DNA of 64,000 nucleotides from an uncultured Methanomethylovorans sp. (GCF_963678545.1 NZ_OY782870.1:124001-188000); one strand, 5' to 3'; shown: positions 1-10,441, numbered from the stretch's first letter. Program-made: numbers and translations. Notes: generated from the letters alone by a model not told the origin.

Positions 1-1952
1 CAAGGAAACGTGCAGATGGTAAGAAGTTCAGTGATGCTCTGTGCAAATACCTCTTACCCGTGGAGTACGTGGGTGCATTGCAACTGAACCAGTTCCCAAT
101 AGTTCAGGAGGCTATTGCCTATATGCGGATTGTGGCAGATCCCTTTTCCAATGGTGTGGCCTTTGCCAAAGTATTTGGAAGAGAAGGTTTGAGTGAGCAT
201 AACCTGCAGAGGATCAATGTGCTGGCACGTAGATTGAGCAGGGAAGATGCAGTTCAGGGTGATGGTATCTATTCGGTTCTGCTTCACCATCTTGAAGAAA
301 CTGGCATTACTCAGGAACCACTGGTAAGGTCTTTTGTACAGAGACTAGAAGAACTTATTAGTTACAAGAAAAAATACCAGCCATCTGACACAGTCAAGCA
401 TCTGCTGATGGATGCAACAGACATCTATCGTTCCCAACTGCATGAGGATACGGCACAAGCCAGGAAAAATATCAGGATAATTAATTCACTTATCAGCATG
501 GTGGAAGATCTAGAGCTTATTGACGGTGGTTCGGGGTTTGAGGCCGTTATTGAACATTTAGACCTTGTGTTCAACTTTGAGATAGAAGAAGGTGAGTCCA
601 CTGATGATAATACTGTGAAAGTGATGACCATCCATCAGTCCAAAGGAAAGGAAGCAAAAGTTGTCTTTGTGTGCGATATGGCCGCAAGACACCTTCCTCT
701 GCAGCTTACCCGCAAAAAGTTCACGGTACCCATCGAACTTGCAAAAGGTGTACAGCGGGATGCAGATGAGAAAACATTGCATATTGAGGAAGAGAGAAGG
801 CTTGCCTATGTGGCTATGACAAGGGCCAAGGAACATTTGTACCTTGTATTCCCAGAGAAGTATGAAGGTAATAAGCGCGGCGTAAAACCCAGTGAATTTC
901 TGGAGCAGATATCTTATGAGAACAATCCTCTGGTGGAGGTCATTGAAGCTCCCTTGTGTGAGAAAAGATGTAATTTGGTGGAAAATTCCGCTCTCAAGAG
1001 GAAAAAGGATGAGTTCGAGAGACTTGTCAGGATCTACACCAATCAGGGTCAGCTGAAACAGGCTGTGGAGTCGCTGGTAGTGATCGCACAGATACAGGAG
1101 CTGGAAAGTAAGGGAAACCTGCAGGCTTTTGATGTTTCGGACTTTCTGCGTGTCAGTCCCATGCCCCCGAATGAACTGGAAGCGCTGATGGACGGCAGGC
1201 TGCCGCCACTTGTAGACAAGGAGATGCATTTTTCCGCGTCAGGTATCAAGATGTATGAGGATTGTCCACTGAAATTCAAGTACTCTTACGTGCTCAAGAT
1301 ACCAACGCCACAGAAGGCCTTTTTCCAGCTTGGAACAGATGTGCATGCAGTATTTGAAAAAATGTCAAGGCTCAAGATGCAGGGAGAAGTCCCTGACATC
1401 TCCAAGGCCAGGGAAGTGCTGGATGCCACATGGAATCCACATGTATTTGATTCTAGGACAAAAGAGCAGCAGGAATACTCAAAGATGCAGAAGATGCTGG
1501 ACTTCTGGATGGACTTCGAACGGCACAATACTAACGAGACAGTGGAAGTGGAAGGAGAATTCGAGATAAAACTCGGTGGGGCCAGGTTCGGAGGATATAT
1601 TGACCGTCTGGACAGGACACCCGAAGGAGATTATATTGTCATTGACTACAAAACCGGTACGACCGATTTGAGCAAGAACAAGCTGAAGAAAGACGTACAG
1701 ATTGCACTGTACTGCATGGCTGTGAAGAAAAAGTATGGGAAACTACCTGTGCAGGCAGGCCACATGTATGTCAATCCTGAGCTTGCCGAGCTAAGATTGG
1801 TGGATGTAAGTGAAGAGGGTGTCGAAGCTGTGGTTAGCAGGGTCAGGGAGATAGTTGGTAGGATTCTGGAAGAGGATTTTGATGTGAAGGAGGAGCCGAA
1901 CTGTCGGTTCTGTGATTATAAGGGGATATGCGAGTTACAAAACTGTAAGTAA
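1..1952 (+). CDS. UvrD-family helicase fused to PD-(D/E)XK nuclease, 3' part
   Basis: Partial gene: the frame is open from base 3 and a GTG at 60 is probably internal, so the N-terminal ATPase half lies outside the window. The visible part has the C-terminal superfamily 1 helicase motifs (TIHQSKGKEA, then EERRLAYVAMTRAKEHLYL). A RecB/AddB-type nuclease follows, with SASGIKMYEDCPLKF, GTDVHAVFEKM, GGYIDRLDR and VIDYKTGT carrying the catalytic D and K. One cysteine (EDCP) and a C-terminal C-X2-C-X5-C cluster fit the four-cysteine 4Fe-4S site of AddB-like nucleases. The family unwinds and resects DNA ends in double-strand break repair. It is on the plus strand and ends about 110 bp before the convergent end of the defence island, so it may be a chromosomal repair gene flanking the island. 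The family call is firm; the exact role is not. Confidence 0.85.
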   Translation, partial: RKRADGKKFSDALCKYLLPVEYVGALQLNQFPIVQEAIAYMRIVADPFSNGVAFAKVFGREGLSEHNLQRINVLARRLSREDAVQGDGIYSVLLHHLEETGITQEPLVRSFVQRLEELISYKKKYQPSDTVKHLLMDATDIYRSQLHEDTAQARKNIRIINSLISMVEDLELIDGGSGFEAVIEHLDLVFNFEIEEGESTDDNTVKVMTIHQSKGKEAKVVFVCDMAARHLPLQLTRKKFTVPIELAKGVQRDADEKTLHIEEERRLAYVAMTRAKEHLYLVFPEKYEGNKRGVKPSEFLEQISYENNPLVEVIEAPLCEKRCNLVENSALKRKKDEFERLVRIYTNQGQLKQAVESLVVIAQIQELESKGNLQAFDVSDFLRVSPMPPNELEALMDGRLPPLVDKEMHFSASGIKMYEDCPLKFKYSYVLKIPTPQKAFFQLGTDVHAVFEKMSRLKMQGEVPDISKAREVLDATWNPHVFDSRTKEQQEYSKMQKMLDFWMDFERHNTNETVEVEGEFEIKLGGARFGGYIDRLDRTPEGDYIVIDYKTGTTDLSKNKLKKDVQIALYCMAVKKKYGKLPVQAGHMYVNPELAELRLVDVSEEGVEAVVSRVREIVGRILEEDFDVKEEPNCRFCDYKGICELQNCK

Positions 1953-2061
1953 ATATAATATAGTTTTTTCCATATATTACAAAATACGATAAATATAATT
2001 ATCAATTAGGTAATAGAAATAAAGTATGAATTGTAGTAAATTCTATGTGAGCTTTTAGTTT

Positions 2062-4638
2062 TTAATAGCCAAAAATTGATTTGATTTCTTCATATTCAAT
2101 ATTTGTCTTATCTACATCTGCAAATAATTTGTTTTTATTTATTCCTTTCAATTTATTGTTCTCAATTATGAGTGCATTTTTATGTTTTTCTAGTATATAG
2201 TTCGCAGTGTGTCTAGAAACTCCTAAATTCTGAAGGGCGATAGATAATCTATTTTGTGTACCATATTCTAAAAATTGTGACCAATTTGCTCCCGCATTCT
2301 CCTCTCCAAAAATCTCAACTAAACTCGCATAATAATGAGTAAAATACTTTTCAAATGAATATCTCAATGTTCCTTCAATGTCTTCAATTATGTTACTTAT
2401 AAGTGTGTTAATGTGTTCTTTGTTATTTTTGTTAAATATTCCAGCATCTTCATGTGCAATGTATATATGTCTACCATTAGATTCATAATAGTCTATTGAT
2501 TCCTTTATTATCTGGTTAAGAGAAGTTCCATTAATCCATTGGTTCATAAGCAAAGCAAAATAACTCAATGAACTTCTATTCTTTAGATTTTTCTCCTTTT
2601 TACTCCATTCATAATAATCATAAAATTGTAATAATACCTCTAAGCAATTATAATAGTCTACTTTTTTAGGTAATAAAACAGATGAAGTATCTTTTCTTTC
2701 AATAATTGAATTGTATACCTTATTTTGAATCTCAATATCAATTGATTGATTAGAATTTAATACACTCAGTGGAATTTTTAATTTTTCCGCTTTATTCTGT
2801 GCAATTGAAATTAGTTCAGATTTATTTTTCTCAATTAATTTCTGAATAACTGGACTTTGATATCCGCGATCTATTTTCAGCGTATCAATGCAAATAATAT
2901 TTGCAATATACTCTAATATTTCTTTTTCTGTGAGAGTAGCATTTTTAATATCCTTATTTAAAAGTGTTTTTTCAATTTTCTTTAAATCTTTCTCAGTGTC
3001 TGTTTTTTTGTTTATAGTTGCTTTGAGTTTAATATTATCTTTTTGTTGTAAAACTGTTGTATTTTTCCAATTGCTTGCATCATCTTTAATACAATATATA
3101 TTTCCAGATAATTCCTTTTTCAACCTCCCAGCTCTACCGGCAAGATTCCAAAAATCAATATCTGTAAACTGTGATCTACCATTTTTATTAACAAGTATAA
3201 ATATATTTTTAGTAGGAAGATTTACACCTTCTAACAAAGTAGATGTGCAAAAAAGGTATTTTACATGCCCCTCTCTATATAGATTTTCTACCAGATTTCG
3301 GACTAATTGGGGAAGACTTCCAAAATGGTAGGCAACTCCTACTTCCAAAAATGAAGCTAAGTAGAAATCTTCATGAATGTAACTCTTAATCTGTTTTATT
3401 GCTTTCTTTGTTTCTTGAGAAATCAGAAACTCTTCTTTGTTTACAATATTCGTAAATTGGAATGACTTTTCGATGGTTGTTGTCTTTGAATTACAATAAA
3501 CAATGTTGTAATCATTTTTACCCAAATATTTGATGAGATTGTTCGTCTCACGAAGATCAGAAAGTAATCCGGGATTGAAAATTTTAATATAGTCATCAAT
3601 ATAATGTGATACTGATAATTCTAACATATTTATAAAAAACAAATTTTGAGATACCGGCGCCTCTACTGTATGAAAATTTCTGGTAGGATTCTTATTAAAG
3701 ACCTCTAGAAAAATTTCAGGATTAGATACATTTGGAGATGCAAAGTACAAATTTATATCCGTGAATGTCTGCAATGTTTTTTCAATAGCTTTATAGGCAG
3801 TTACACTCCTCAAATCATTATGTGATGCAATTTTATGTGCTTCATCAACAAAAATAAAACCTAATGAAGGATTATCCTTTTTAGATAAGTAACTTAATAG
3901 TCTTTCAGGTGTAAGAATAAAAATATAGTTAGAGTTGTCTTCTAATAAATCACTTACATTGGAATTTGTTACAATCTTGTATCCATATTCTTCAATATAT
4001 TTTCCAAGCTCACTTTTTAAATCAAGAGTAAACTGGTTTATTAATGCTCTTGTTGGGACCATTATAACCAAATTTTCCCTAGGAGTATTTCGAAGTACTT
4101 CTCTTATAAATGATTTTATAATGAATGATTTTCCCATAGAAGTAGGACCAGAAAAACTGAATAATTTTGAATTTTTGAGTTTAGTGAATAATGCATATTG
4201 TATATCTGTAAATATTAGGCCTTCTGTATCTGGAACTGATTGTATAATCTCTTTAGCTGTTTTCTCTAAATTCCTATCAAAAGGCAATTGTGCTGGGTTT
4301 TTATCTTTTTTTTCTAGATATTCAATTGCTGGAAAATTTCCTAACTTCGCAAAAACAGCTTTCGAATAAGTTCGATAAGTTGGATCTTCTTTATAGGCAT
4401 GGTTCAATATGCTAATAATTTGATAGGATTTGTTACGTGCTTTAGAATCAGAAGAATTTGAAAGAATATCAGCAAATCTGAGTAAGTGTACATACTCTTG
4501 TTCTGTGAGTTCTATATCTCTTGTTGGCAAATTGAATAACTCAGCTGATAACAAATTTGAAGCTTTAAAGAACAAATCTTTAAAATATTGGTCTTTAAGA
4601 ACGTCTTCGGTTAATTTGTCTATTAGAATTGCATTCAT
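2062..4638 (-). CDS. hamB: Hachiman defence helicase HamB
   Basis: An 858-residue superfamily 2 helicase. Walker A (GPTSMGKS) is near residue 163, a DEAH box (VDEAHK) near 263, and the C-terminal helicase motifs EGVNLPTKN and NLAGRAGRL near 500. The remaining C-terminal third has no motif I recognise. In Hachiman systems HamB is the helicase partner of the nuclease HamA and helps sense aberrant DNA during phage infection. It starts one base after the hamA stop (ATG at 4638, hamA stop at 4640-4642), so the two are probably translationally coupled. The gene is clearly more AT-rich than the neighbouring BREX core genes, which suggests a separate horizontal origin. The Hachiman call depends on the pairing with the HamA-like gene; alone this would be a generic Ski2-like helicase. 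Confidence 0.85.
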   Translation of the reverse strand: MNAILIDKLTEDVLKDQYFKDLFFKASNLLSAELFNLPTRDIELTEQEYVHLLRFADILSNSSDSKARNKSYQIISILNHAYKEDPTYRTYSKAVFAKLGNFPAIEYLEKKDKNPAQLPFDRNLEKTAKEIIQSVPDTEGLIFTDIQYALFTKLKNSKLFSFSGPTSMGKSFIIKSFIREVLRNTPRENLVIMVPTRALINQFTLDLKSELGKYIEEYGYKIVTNSNVSDLLEDNSNYIFILTPERLLSYLSKKDNPSLGFIFVDEAHKIASHNDLRSVTAYKAIEKTLQTFTDINLYFASPNVSNPEIFLEVFNKNPTRNFHTVEAPVSQNLFFINMLELSVSHYIDDYIKIFNPGLLSDLRETNNLIKYLGKNDYNIVYCNSKTTTIEKSFQFTNIVNKEEFLISQETKKAIKQIKSYIHEDFYLASFLEVGVAYHFGSLPQLVRNLVENLYREGHVKYLFCTSTLLEGVNLPTKNIFILVNKNGRSQFTDIDFWNLAGRAGRLKKELSGNIYCIKDDASNWKNTTVLQQKDNIKLKATINKKTDTEKDLKKIEKTLLNKDIKNATLTEKEILEYIANIICIDTLKIDRGYQSPVIQKLIEKNKSELISIAQNKAEKLKIPLSVLNSNQSIDIEIQNKVYNSIIERKDTSSVLLPKKVDYYNCLEVLLQFYDYYEWSKKEKNLKNRSSLSYFALLMNQWINGTSLNQIIKESIDYYESNGRHIYIAHEDAGIFNKNNKEHINTLISNIIEDIEGTLRYSFEKYFTHYYASLVEIFGEENAGANWSQFLEYGTQNRLSIALQNLGVSRHTANYILEKHKNALIIENNKLKGINKNKLFADVDKTNIEYEEIKSIFGY

Positions 4639-4639
4639 G

Positions 4640-5536
4640 TTAAGTGGTTAATTTTTCAATTATGTTCTTTCTTATTTCTTTCAATTCTGTAAATGGAACT
4701 ACATATAGATAAAAAGTATATCCCCACAATTTTTTTTTATCAATTTGTTTTTTTATACTTTCTACAGAACTAATAACTGATTTTTTAGTTGTATCTCTTA
4801 AATATCGACGAAATTCTGCATTACTAAGATTTTTTATTTTATCATCAATTTCAATATCAAAGCCCAAGAAAATCCCAAAAGACTTATCTATATTGTATTC
4901 ATCTTCATTTGCAGATGGTATTATTATTTTTTTCAAAAATTCATATGTTGAAGACTCTACTGATTCTTTTACCAACTGACTATTTATCAAATTTGATTCA
5001 AATCTGACTTTATTCTTTTTATCATCTAAAAATTCAGCTATTGATCTAAATGCGTCATATATTCCACTTTTTAAGTCAGAATCTAGTTTTGATTCTCCAA
5101 AAACTAACTGGAAATCGGCATCATTTAACCTTAACAAATGGACCCCATCTGCCCCTTTTACATAATCATTATTAGAAGTCTTTATTTCAAGTTTTGTTAA
5201 TATTTTTGGAGCATCAAGGTGGGACTCAAGAAAACAGTAGAGCAGTACTTCACCAAATTCTCCTTCATTACTTGTATAGTCTCTAAATTTATCACGAGCA
5301 GCAATAAATTTTTTACCACCTTGGCTATTTTTAAAGCTATCTAGTTCATGTCTTGAAAGGGAAAATGTGATGATGTTATCATATAATTCATTTATTAGTT
5401 CATCATAAGCAAACCGGTTGTTAGCTATCTTCAAAATAAAGAGATTTAACTTGTTTTGATTTTCTAAATCCAAATCAATTATATCATGATAAAAAAGATT
5501 TAAAAAATCTTGTCCAATCTCTTTTTTCGGTAACAT
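4640..5536 (-). CDS. hamA: Hachiman nuclease-like protein HamA (DUF1837)
   Basis: A 298-residue protein with the HamA/DUF1837 arrangement. A GEFGEVLLY motif is near residue 90, GADGVHLLR near 130 and FGESK near 148. Together these form a PD-(D/E)XK-like E...D...ExK active site. Family knowledge: HamA is the effector nuclease of Hachiman and is held inactive by HamB until infection. It lies directly upstream of hamB with a one-base gap and downstream of the BREX operon on the same strand. The ATG at 5536 sits inside a 19-nt near-perfect palindrome and has no convincing Shine-Dalgarno. It is AT-rich like hamB. The call rests on the motif order and the helicase partner. Confidence 0.82.
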   Translation of the reverse strand: MLPKKEIGQDFLNLFYHDIIDLDLENQNKLNLFILKIANNRFAYDELINELYDNIITFSLSRHELDSFKNSQGGKKFIAARDKFRDYTSNEGEFGEVLLYCFLESHLDAPKILTKLEIKTSNNDYVKGADGVHLLRLNDADFQLVFGESKLDSDLKSGIYDAFRSIAEFLDDKKNKVRFESNLINSQLVKESVESSTYEFLKKIIIPSANEDEYNIDKSFGIFLGFDIEIDDKIKNLSNAEFRRYLRDTTKKSVISSVESIKKQIDKKKLWGYTFYLYVVPFTELKEIRKNIIEKLTT

Positions 5537-5552
5537 CTCTTTTAAAGAGATG
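5534..5552. promoter_or_regulatory. Inverted repeat covering the hamA start codon
   Basis: Two 9-nt arms, CATCTCTTT and AAAGAGATG, flank a single central T. The left arm contains the hamA initiation codon on the minus strand. As DNA it could be an operator. As RNA it would form a tight hairpin hiding the start codon. No regulator gene is adjacent. The 170 bp between here and the brxL stop show nothing else definite. Confidence 0.5.
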
Positions 5553-5722
5553 TATTTTTGTATATAAGAATTTCTAGATATAATTGTAAAAACACTATCA
5601 ATATTCGTTAACTTTTAAATTCTATATTACATGCTTTTTCATAATGAAATTTGTAAAATAATTGCCTTTGAAGAAAGCCTTAAGCAAAATAATTTTGCAA
5701 ACTAGGTGTTTGATCTTTCAAA

Positions 5723-7765
5723 TCAGGATGAAAAATACAGCGCCTTATGCACCGCATCCATCGGATCAGCATAGAAGGACAACTGGAATTTGCTCAGCAG
5801 GTCTGAAGGCACAGTGCCCAATTTAGATGTGGATGAAGCAGGAATCAACACCCTCTTGGCTCCTGCATCAAGGGATACTTGCAAGAGCTCCGACAGGTTC
5901 TCTATATTCAGTATCGAACCTCCTATCGTCATAGTTCCGATAATGGCAGTTTGCTCCTGGACTGGCCTTTCCATGGCACCTGAACACAGGCTTATGAAGC
6001 CTGCAAGGGCCAAGCCATCGGATACACCGACTCCATACAAATCCTGTATATTCATGAAATAATCATTTTCCTTTGTGGATATTGATTGGCTTATGGATTT
6101 TGCATTTGCCTTGAAGTAGTTGATAGCAGTCCTTATGGATTCTCTGGCCTTTGAATTAGAGCTTAAACCGGAGGGCTCGTACTTGCCGGTACCTGAGACA
6201 ACCTGCAGTTCTGTTTTATAGACCCCTATCTTCCCGGAATCGGTTGCCGATACAGCATAGACCTGGCCGGGTTTTGTGAGGCCTGGTGGAATTATCTTAT
6301 TACCACCTATTTCTGGGACATTGACAAAGTGTTCTTCCATGTCATCGTTGTCAATATAGGAGAAGTTTACATCGAAGAATTCCATGCCACCTATTCTCTT
6401 CAGCTGCTCCTTGACCCTTCTTCTTCCAACAAGTGCATATTCGAGGATCTCACAGGCATCCTCTTTTGTTATGTTCTCATCGGGATAGATGAGCTTGGCA
6501 AGACCTGAGAACGTTTTCTTGACAGCGATAACATCTCGCTGGTTCAGGTTGTTACCGAGTTTGTAGTATTTGAACAGGACATCTGTGAATGACCGTTTTC
6601 TCATCTCTCTCAGGAACTCGGCCAGATAATCCACTATGAACCCATATCTGTCAGTGAAGTGCTCGGGTCTGAACTTGGGAACTTCCCAGCCTGGCAGATA
6701 GTAATGCATCCTGTCGAAAAATGCACTGTCGTTGTTCATCTCTTCAGGGAAAGGAACGAAGAGATGTGAGGTTTTGAGCATCGAGGAAACGCTCTGGTTG
6801 ATGTTACCTACGAATACAATGGACGCATTGGCATTTATCTGGTCCTTTCCACGGGCAAAGGAACCTGATGCCATGTAATCCTTCATGATCTGGATGCCAT
6901 CCTTGTCCTTGAACTTGATACCTGCAACCTCGTCAAAGGCTACAACATCCCACAGACCCACAAGCCCTACCTGGCGTGTACCCATGTTGTAGAAAAGATT
7001 AGCAACCGTTGTCTGGCCACCTGAGATGAGGATAGAATTAGGGGATATTTCTTTGAACACATGTGATTTGCCTGTGCTCCTTGGACCAAGCTCACAGAGA
7101 TTGTAGTTGTTCTCTATCAAAGGAACGAGCCTTTCCAGTAAATGCCATTTTGCAGGAGTTTCCAGTTGAGTAGGCTCCATACCTATGGACCGCAGGAGCA
7201 CATCTATCCATTCATCCTTGGTGAAGTTCTTCCGCTGATCGATAATCTCTGAGATGTTGATATTGGGGATCTGTATGGGTTTGAGGCTTGCAATAACAAA
7301 AGGTGAAGGAAGCATTTCAGCGCTGTATTCCATTTTAATGATACACCAGATGCCACCGCCCAGGAGTTTGTCGTACTTTGTGACATATTCCGGGTCTACT
7401 TGTACCTTGGAAAGGCCCAGGTGTGAAAAAACAGCTTCGTAGATATCTCTTTTTTCGTTCAGTTTTACTGAGACTTTATCGATAATGGTATAGTAGCCTG
7501 TTTCTCTTATCTTGGATTTGATCTTCTCTGCTTCATCAGGACGCACGTAGTTCTCTGAGAGAATGTTCTTGACTTTCCTGACACCTTGCTCTATAAGTTC
7601 TTCGTCATCGGTGGCGCAGTTTGCACCCAGCAGGTATTCCAGGACATAGACAGGGACATTGTGACCTACTTTTACCAGCTTTGTCAGGTCTTTCCTGACC
7701 ACTCTGCCCTGGAAATATGTGTTCAGTTTCCTGTCAGTTGTTATGTCTGTGTCTGCTTCTGGCAT
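5723..7765 (-). CDS. brxL: BREX Lon-like AAA+ protein BrxL
   Basis: A 680-residue protein that is full length for BrxL. The N-terminal domain is followed by an AAA+ core with Walker A (PRSTGKSH) near residue 225 and a Walker-B-like FDEVAG. The C-terminal domain is Lon-type, with a serine in GVSDGLALAG near 580 and a lysine in GAKRVLIPA near 635 as the candidate Ser-Lys pair. In type 1 BREX BrxL is an AAA+ DNA-binding motor needed for restriction of phage in many systems. It is last in the BREX operon, 29 bp after pglZ, and hamA follows 186 bp later. Base composition matches pglZ and brxC rather than the AT-rich accessory genes. Recognition is strong. Confidence 0.92.
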   Translation of the reverse strand: MPEADTDITTDRKLNTYFQGRVVRKDLTKLVKVGHNVPVYVLEYLLGANCATDDEELIEQGVRKVKNILSENYVRPDEAEKIKSKIRETGYYTIIDKVSVKLNEKRDIYEAVFSHLGLSKVQVDPEYVTKYDKLLGGGIWCIIKMEYSAEMLPSPFVIASLKPIQIPNINISEIIDQRKNFTKDEWIDVLLRSIGMEPTQLETPAKWHLLERLVPLIENNYNLCELGPRSTGKSHVFKEISPNSILISGGQTTVANLFYNMGTRQVGLVGLWDVVAFDEVAGIKFKDKDGIQIMKDYMASGSFARGKDQINANASIVFVGNINQSVSSMLKTSHLFVPFPEEMNNDSAFFDRMHYYLPGWEVPKFRPEHFTDRYGFIVDYLAEFLREMRKRSFTDVLFKYYKLGNNLNQRDVIAVKKTFSGLAKLIYPDENITKEDACEILEYALVGRRRVKEQLKRIGGMEFFDVNFSYIDNDDMEEHFVNVPEIGGNKIIPPGLTKPGQVYAVSATDSGKIGVYKTELQVVSGTGKYEPSGLSSNSKARESIRTAINYFKANAKSISQSISTKENDYFMNIQDLYGVGVSDGLALAGFISLCSGAMERPVQEQTAIIGTMTIGGSILNIENLSELLQVSLDAGAKRVLIPASSTSKLGTVPSDLLSKFQLSFYADPMDAVHKALYFSS

Positions 7766-7794
7766 GGGGGTCCACCGATGTTATTTTACGTTTA

Positions 7795-10407
7795 TCAGAA
7801 GTCATCTGCTATCAAGAGGTCCACTTCAAAGGGTATGGGGTCGATGATGTCCTTATTGATCTCTGTGGGATCTTCGTCTAGCAGGCGTATGTAGTAGAAC
7901 TTGTTCTCTACTTCGCCGGTTAAGGTGAGTGTGACTTTGTACTGTCTTTCTGCTGGCTCATCAGATGAGCTTTCAGCAATAACAAGCTTTTCATCGCTTA
8001 CCTTGAATTCGTTCCCGTCCCTGTTCCAGAGAGCTACTTTGAACCTTCTGGGCTGTAGTTTATCCGTCACTTTTTCGGTCTGTAGGATGTTTATGGAAAA
8101 TGGACTGCTTGTTATCTTCCGGCTTGCGTTGGTTACGGTCAGACCGACCTTGCCATACTTAATACCTTTTCTTTCAAGATCTGCAGTCTTGTTGTAGGAG
8201 TACTTGAGTACCGGGATGACTATCTCCTGGGGTGCAGCTCCACCATGTACGAAATTCTTACCACCGCCCTGCATCTTGAACCTGAGGTCTGCCTGGGGTA
8301 CGTATGCGAACATTGTTTGCCCGGATTTAATCACGTAATCCATGTTGAACTTATGCACGTTCATGAGGTCAACATCCTGCTCGCTTAGAATGAAGCGTTT
8401 ACTGGATGCAATGGTCTTTTGTTTGTCGAAACCGCCTGTCTCAACTTTATCGACGTTTTCCAGATCGTCTCTCTGATAGATGAAACCGTGGTCGGCTGTG
8501 ACCAGGATATTGTTCAGTATCTGGAAATTGGTGAGCTTTTCGATGATCTTCTTGATATCGGAGATGGTATCCTCGGCTGCATCGAACACTTCATGCTCTG
8601 AGGCTGAATGATCGCCTCTGGCATCGATCTTGTCATGGTAGATATAGAAGAGCCGTGTGCCTTTGAATCGTTCACGGGCTTCGTTCTGTTTTAAATTCAT
8701 CACTTCTTCATAGTCTATGGCAATTGAGTCCTTGGTTACTTTTTCCAGTATCTTCCCTCTATTCACTGTGCCTTCGGTGCTGATGCCATCTGCAAAGACT
8801 GATTGGTTGTTGTATTCCAGTTTTTCATGGGGAAGCAGGCTTGCCATGCCGAGTTTTGTATAGGATGGGAGGGAGCCGGTCATATATTTTAGTTCAACTG
8901 TGCCCCGCGTGTCCTTGTTCAGGACTTCCTGAAGCTCGGCAGCCACTTCATAGCGCATTGCATCGGAAATGATGATAGCAATCTTGTCCTTTTCATTACG
9001 GTTGATGATGTTCTTCACGTAGAGCTTATAGAACTCGTCCTGTCGGTCGATGAGCTCTATGTTCCATCTGCTGTCCATCTCACTTGTGATGAGCTGGCTC
9101 CAGCGTGTGAGCAGTTTGTCAAGGAGCCTGTTGTTGTACAGTTTTTCAACGAGTTCTTTTGTGGGTTTAAGGATCTCTTTTTCCTTGTCCTTGTCGTAGT
9201 GATAGTAGAATTTGCGATAATAATAGTCCATCAGGTAATAGCGTTCGGTGTAACTTCTGAAGAACTTAGTGAGGTTCTGCTCGCTGATGTTAGTGGCATC
9301 GAACTCCTTTGCGAACTGGTGCAGCTTCAATGCATATTCCAGGGCACTGTAGATGTTCTGGAACCTGAGATACCAGTGTTTTGTCTTGCGGTTGGTTATC
9401 CAGCCAAGATATGTATCGAAGTCTTCTTTGCCATTCTGGAGCGCTTCGGCTATTTTTCTGATTATGCTTTTGTCAAAGAGGTCAAGGGATTCTGCTTCGA
9501 TGTATTTGGAGACTTCATGCTTCTGGATCTCGTTCACGAGGTACTTTTGCAGCTGGTTATCGTCTGCAAGCAGTTGTTCGCAGTACTCGTCAAATATCGT
9601 GGAATCTTTTGAATTGTCCATCCAGCTTCTGATGAAGATCTCACATTCGTTGCTCAGGGAATTGCTGTAGGCTTCGTACTTTTTCAGGCTGAGGTTTGTG
9701 TTCCTTGTTATGTGGGTTACGATGAAGCTCAGGAAGAGCTTCTTTAATGTGGGCTGGTCGGACTGGTATCCGAAGTACCTGTGCACCATATTCCAGAACT
9801 CATCGGCAAGCCCGAATTTGGAGATCTCTTCCCATGTCGTGTTGGTGCTCTCGTCCAGGGAATTGATCAGTACCTTGCGTACTATTTCCTTCAAGTCCGT
9901 AGTCGGGGAGCCGGAAAGCACTGCCAGGAAGCCATGTATGAACTCTTCTTCTTTCCAGTGCTTTTGATATAAGCGGTTAAACGGAGTGACCCTTTTCTTG
10001 CTTGCGAAGAACTGCTGATGCTTGCCCAGGAATCTGTCCAGGTCATAGCCTTCTATCTCGAACTCGCTCTTGATCTCCGATATCCGACTATTCTCAAACC
10101 GCGAGGAGTATAGCTGGATGTCCAGCAGCCAGTTGGATTCGGGATCCCTTTCCGCCTCATCTGAATAGATAAGATAGCTGGATGTCGTATCATCTGCTTC
10201 CAGCAGCTTCTTCGTGGCAAAGAAATTGTTGTGCAGAATGTGCAGCTTTATCCCCTTTTCAGCCAAAGCATCGTGTATGTATGCAAGACCTTCCTCATCT
10301 GCAGTTGGATCCTTATCATACCAGAAGACGATCTTCCTCTTCTCGAAGTCACTGAGGGTCTCGAACTTCTTAAGGATGCTCAGGGTGGTCTTTTCGGGGT
10401 TTAACAT
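7795..10407 (-). CDS. pglZ: BREX phosphatase-fold protein PglZ (type A)
   Basis: An 870-residue protein with the PglZ alkaline-phosphatase-superfamily core. IIISDAMRYEVAAELQ near residue 477 and VTADHGFIYQRD near 634 supply the metal-binding aspartates and histidine. The N-terminus (IVFWYDKDPTADEEGL) is typical of BREX type 1 PglZ. PglZ is required for BREX methylation and phage exclusion; its biochemical substrate in the system is not settled. It lies 34 bp after the dGTPase-like gene and 29 bp before brxL, so the three accessory genes sit inside the core operon between brxC and pglZ. The ATG at 10407 fits the family N-terminus. Nothing appears broken. Confidence 0.92.
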   Translation of the reverse strand: MLNPEKTTLSILKKFETLSDFEKRKIVFWYDKDPTADEEGLAYIHDALAEKGIKLHILHNNFFATKKLLEADDTTSSYLIYSDEAERDPESNWLLDIQLYSSRFENSRISEIKSEFEIEGYDLDRFLGKHQQFFASKKRVTPFNRLYQKHWKEEEFIHGFLAVLSGSPTTDLKEIVRKVLINSLDESTNTTWEEISKFGLADEFWNMVHRYFGYQSDQPTLKKLFLSFIVTHITRNTNLSLKKYEAYSNSLSNECEIFIRSWMDNSKDSTIFDEYCEQLLADDNQLQKYLVNEIQKHEVSKYIEAESLDLFDKSIIRKIAEALQNGKEDFDTYLGWITNRKTKHWYLRFQNIYSALEYALKLHQFAKEFDATNISEQNLTKFFRSYTERYYLMDYYYRKFYYHYDKDKEKEILKPTKELVEKLYNNRLLDKLLTRWSQLITSEMDSRWNIELIDRQDEFYKLYVKNIINRNEKDKIAIIISDAMRYEVAAELQEVLNKDTRGTVELKYMTGSLPSYTKLGMASLLPHEKLEYNNQSVFADGISTEGTVNRGKILEKVTKDSIAIDYEEVMNLKQNEARERFKGTRLFYIYHDKIDARGDHSASEHEVFDAAEDTISDIKKIIEKLTNFQILNNILVTADHGFIYQRDDLENVDKVETGGFDKQKTIASSKRFILSEQDVDLMNVHKFNMDYVIKSGQTMFAYVPQADLRFKMQGGGKNFVHGGAAPQEIVIPVLKYSYNKTADLERKGIKYGKVGLTVTNASRKITSSPFSINILQTEKVTDKLQPRRFKVALWNRDGNEFKVSDEKLVIAESSSDEPAERQYKVTLTLTGEVENKFYYIRLLDEDPTEINKDIIDPIPFEVDLLIADDF

Positions 10408-10441
10408 TGTAAGACGTCCAATATGAATTTTGAAATGTAAA

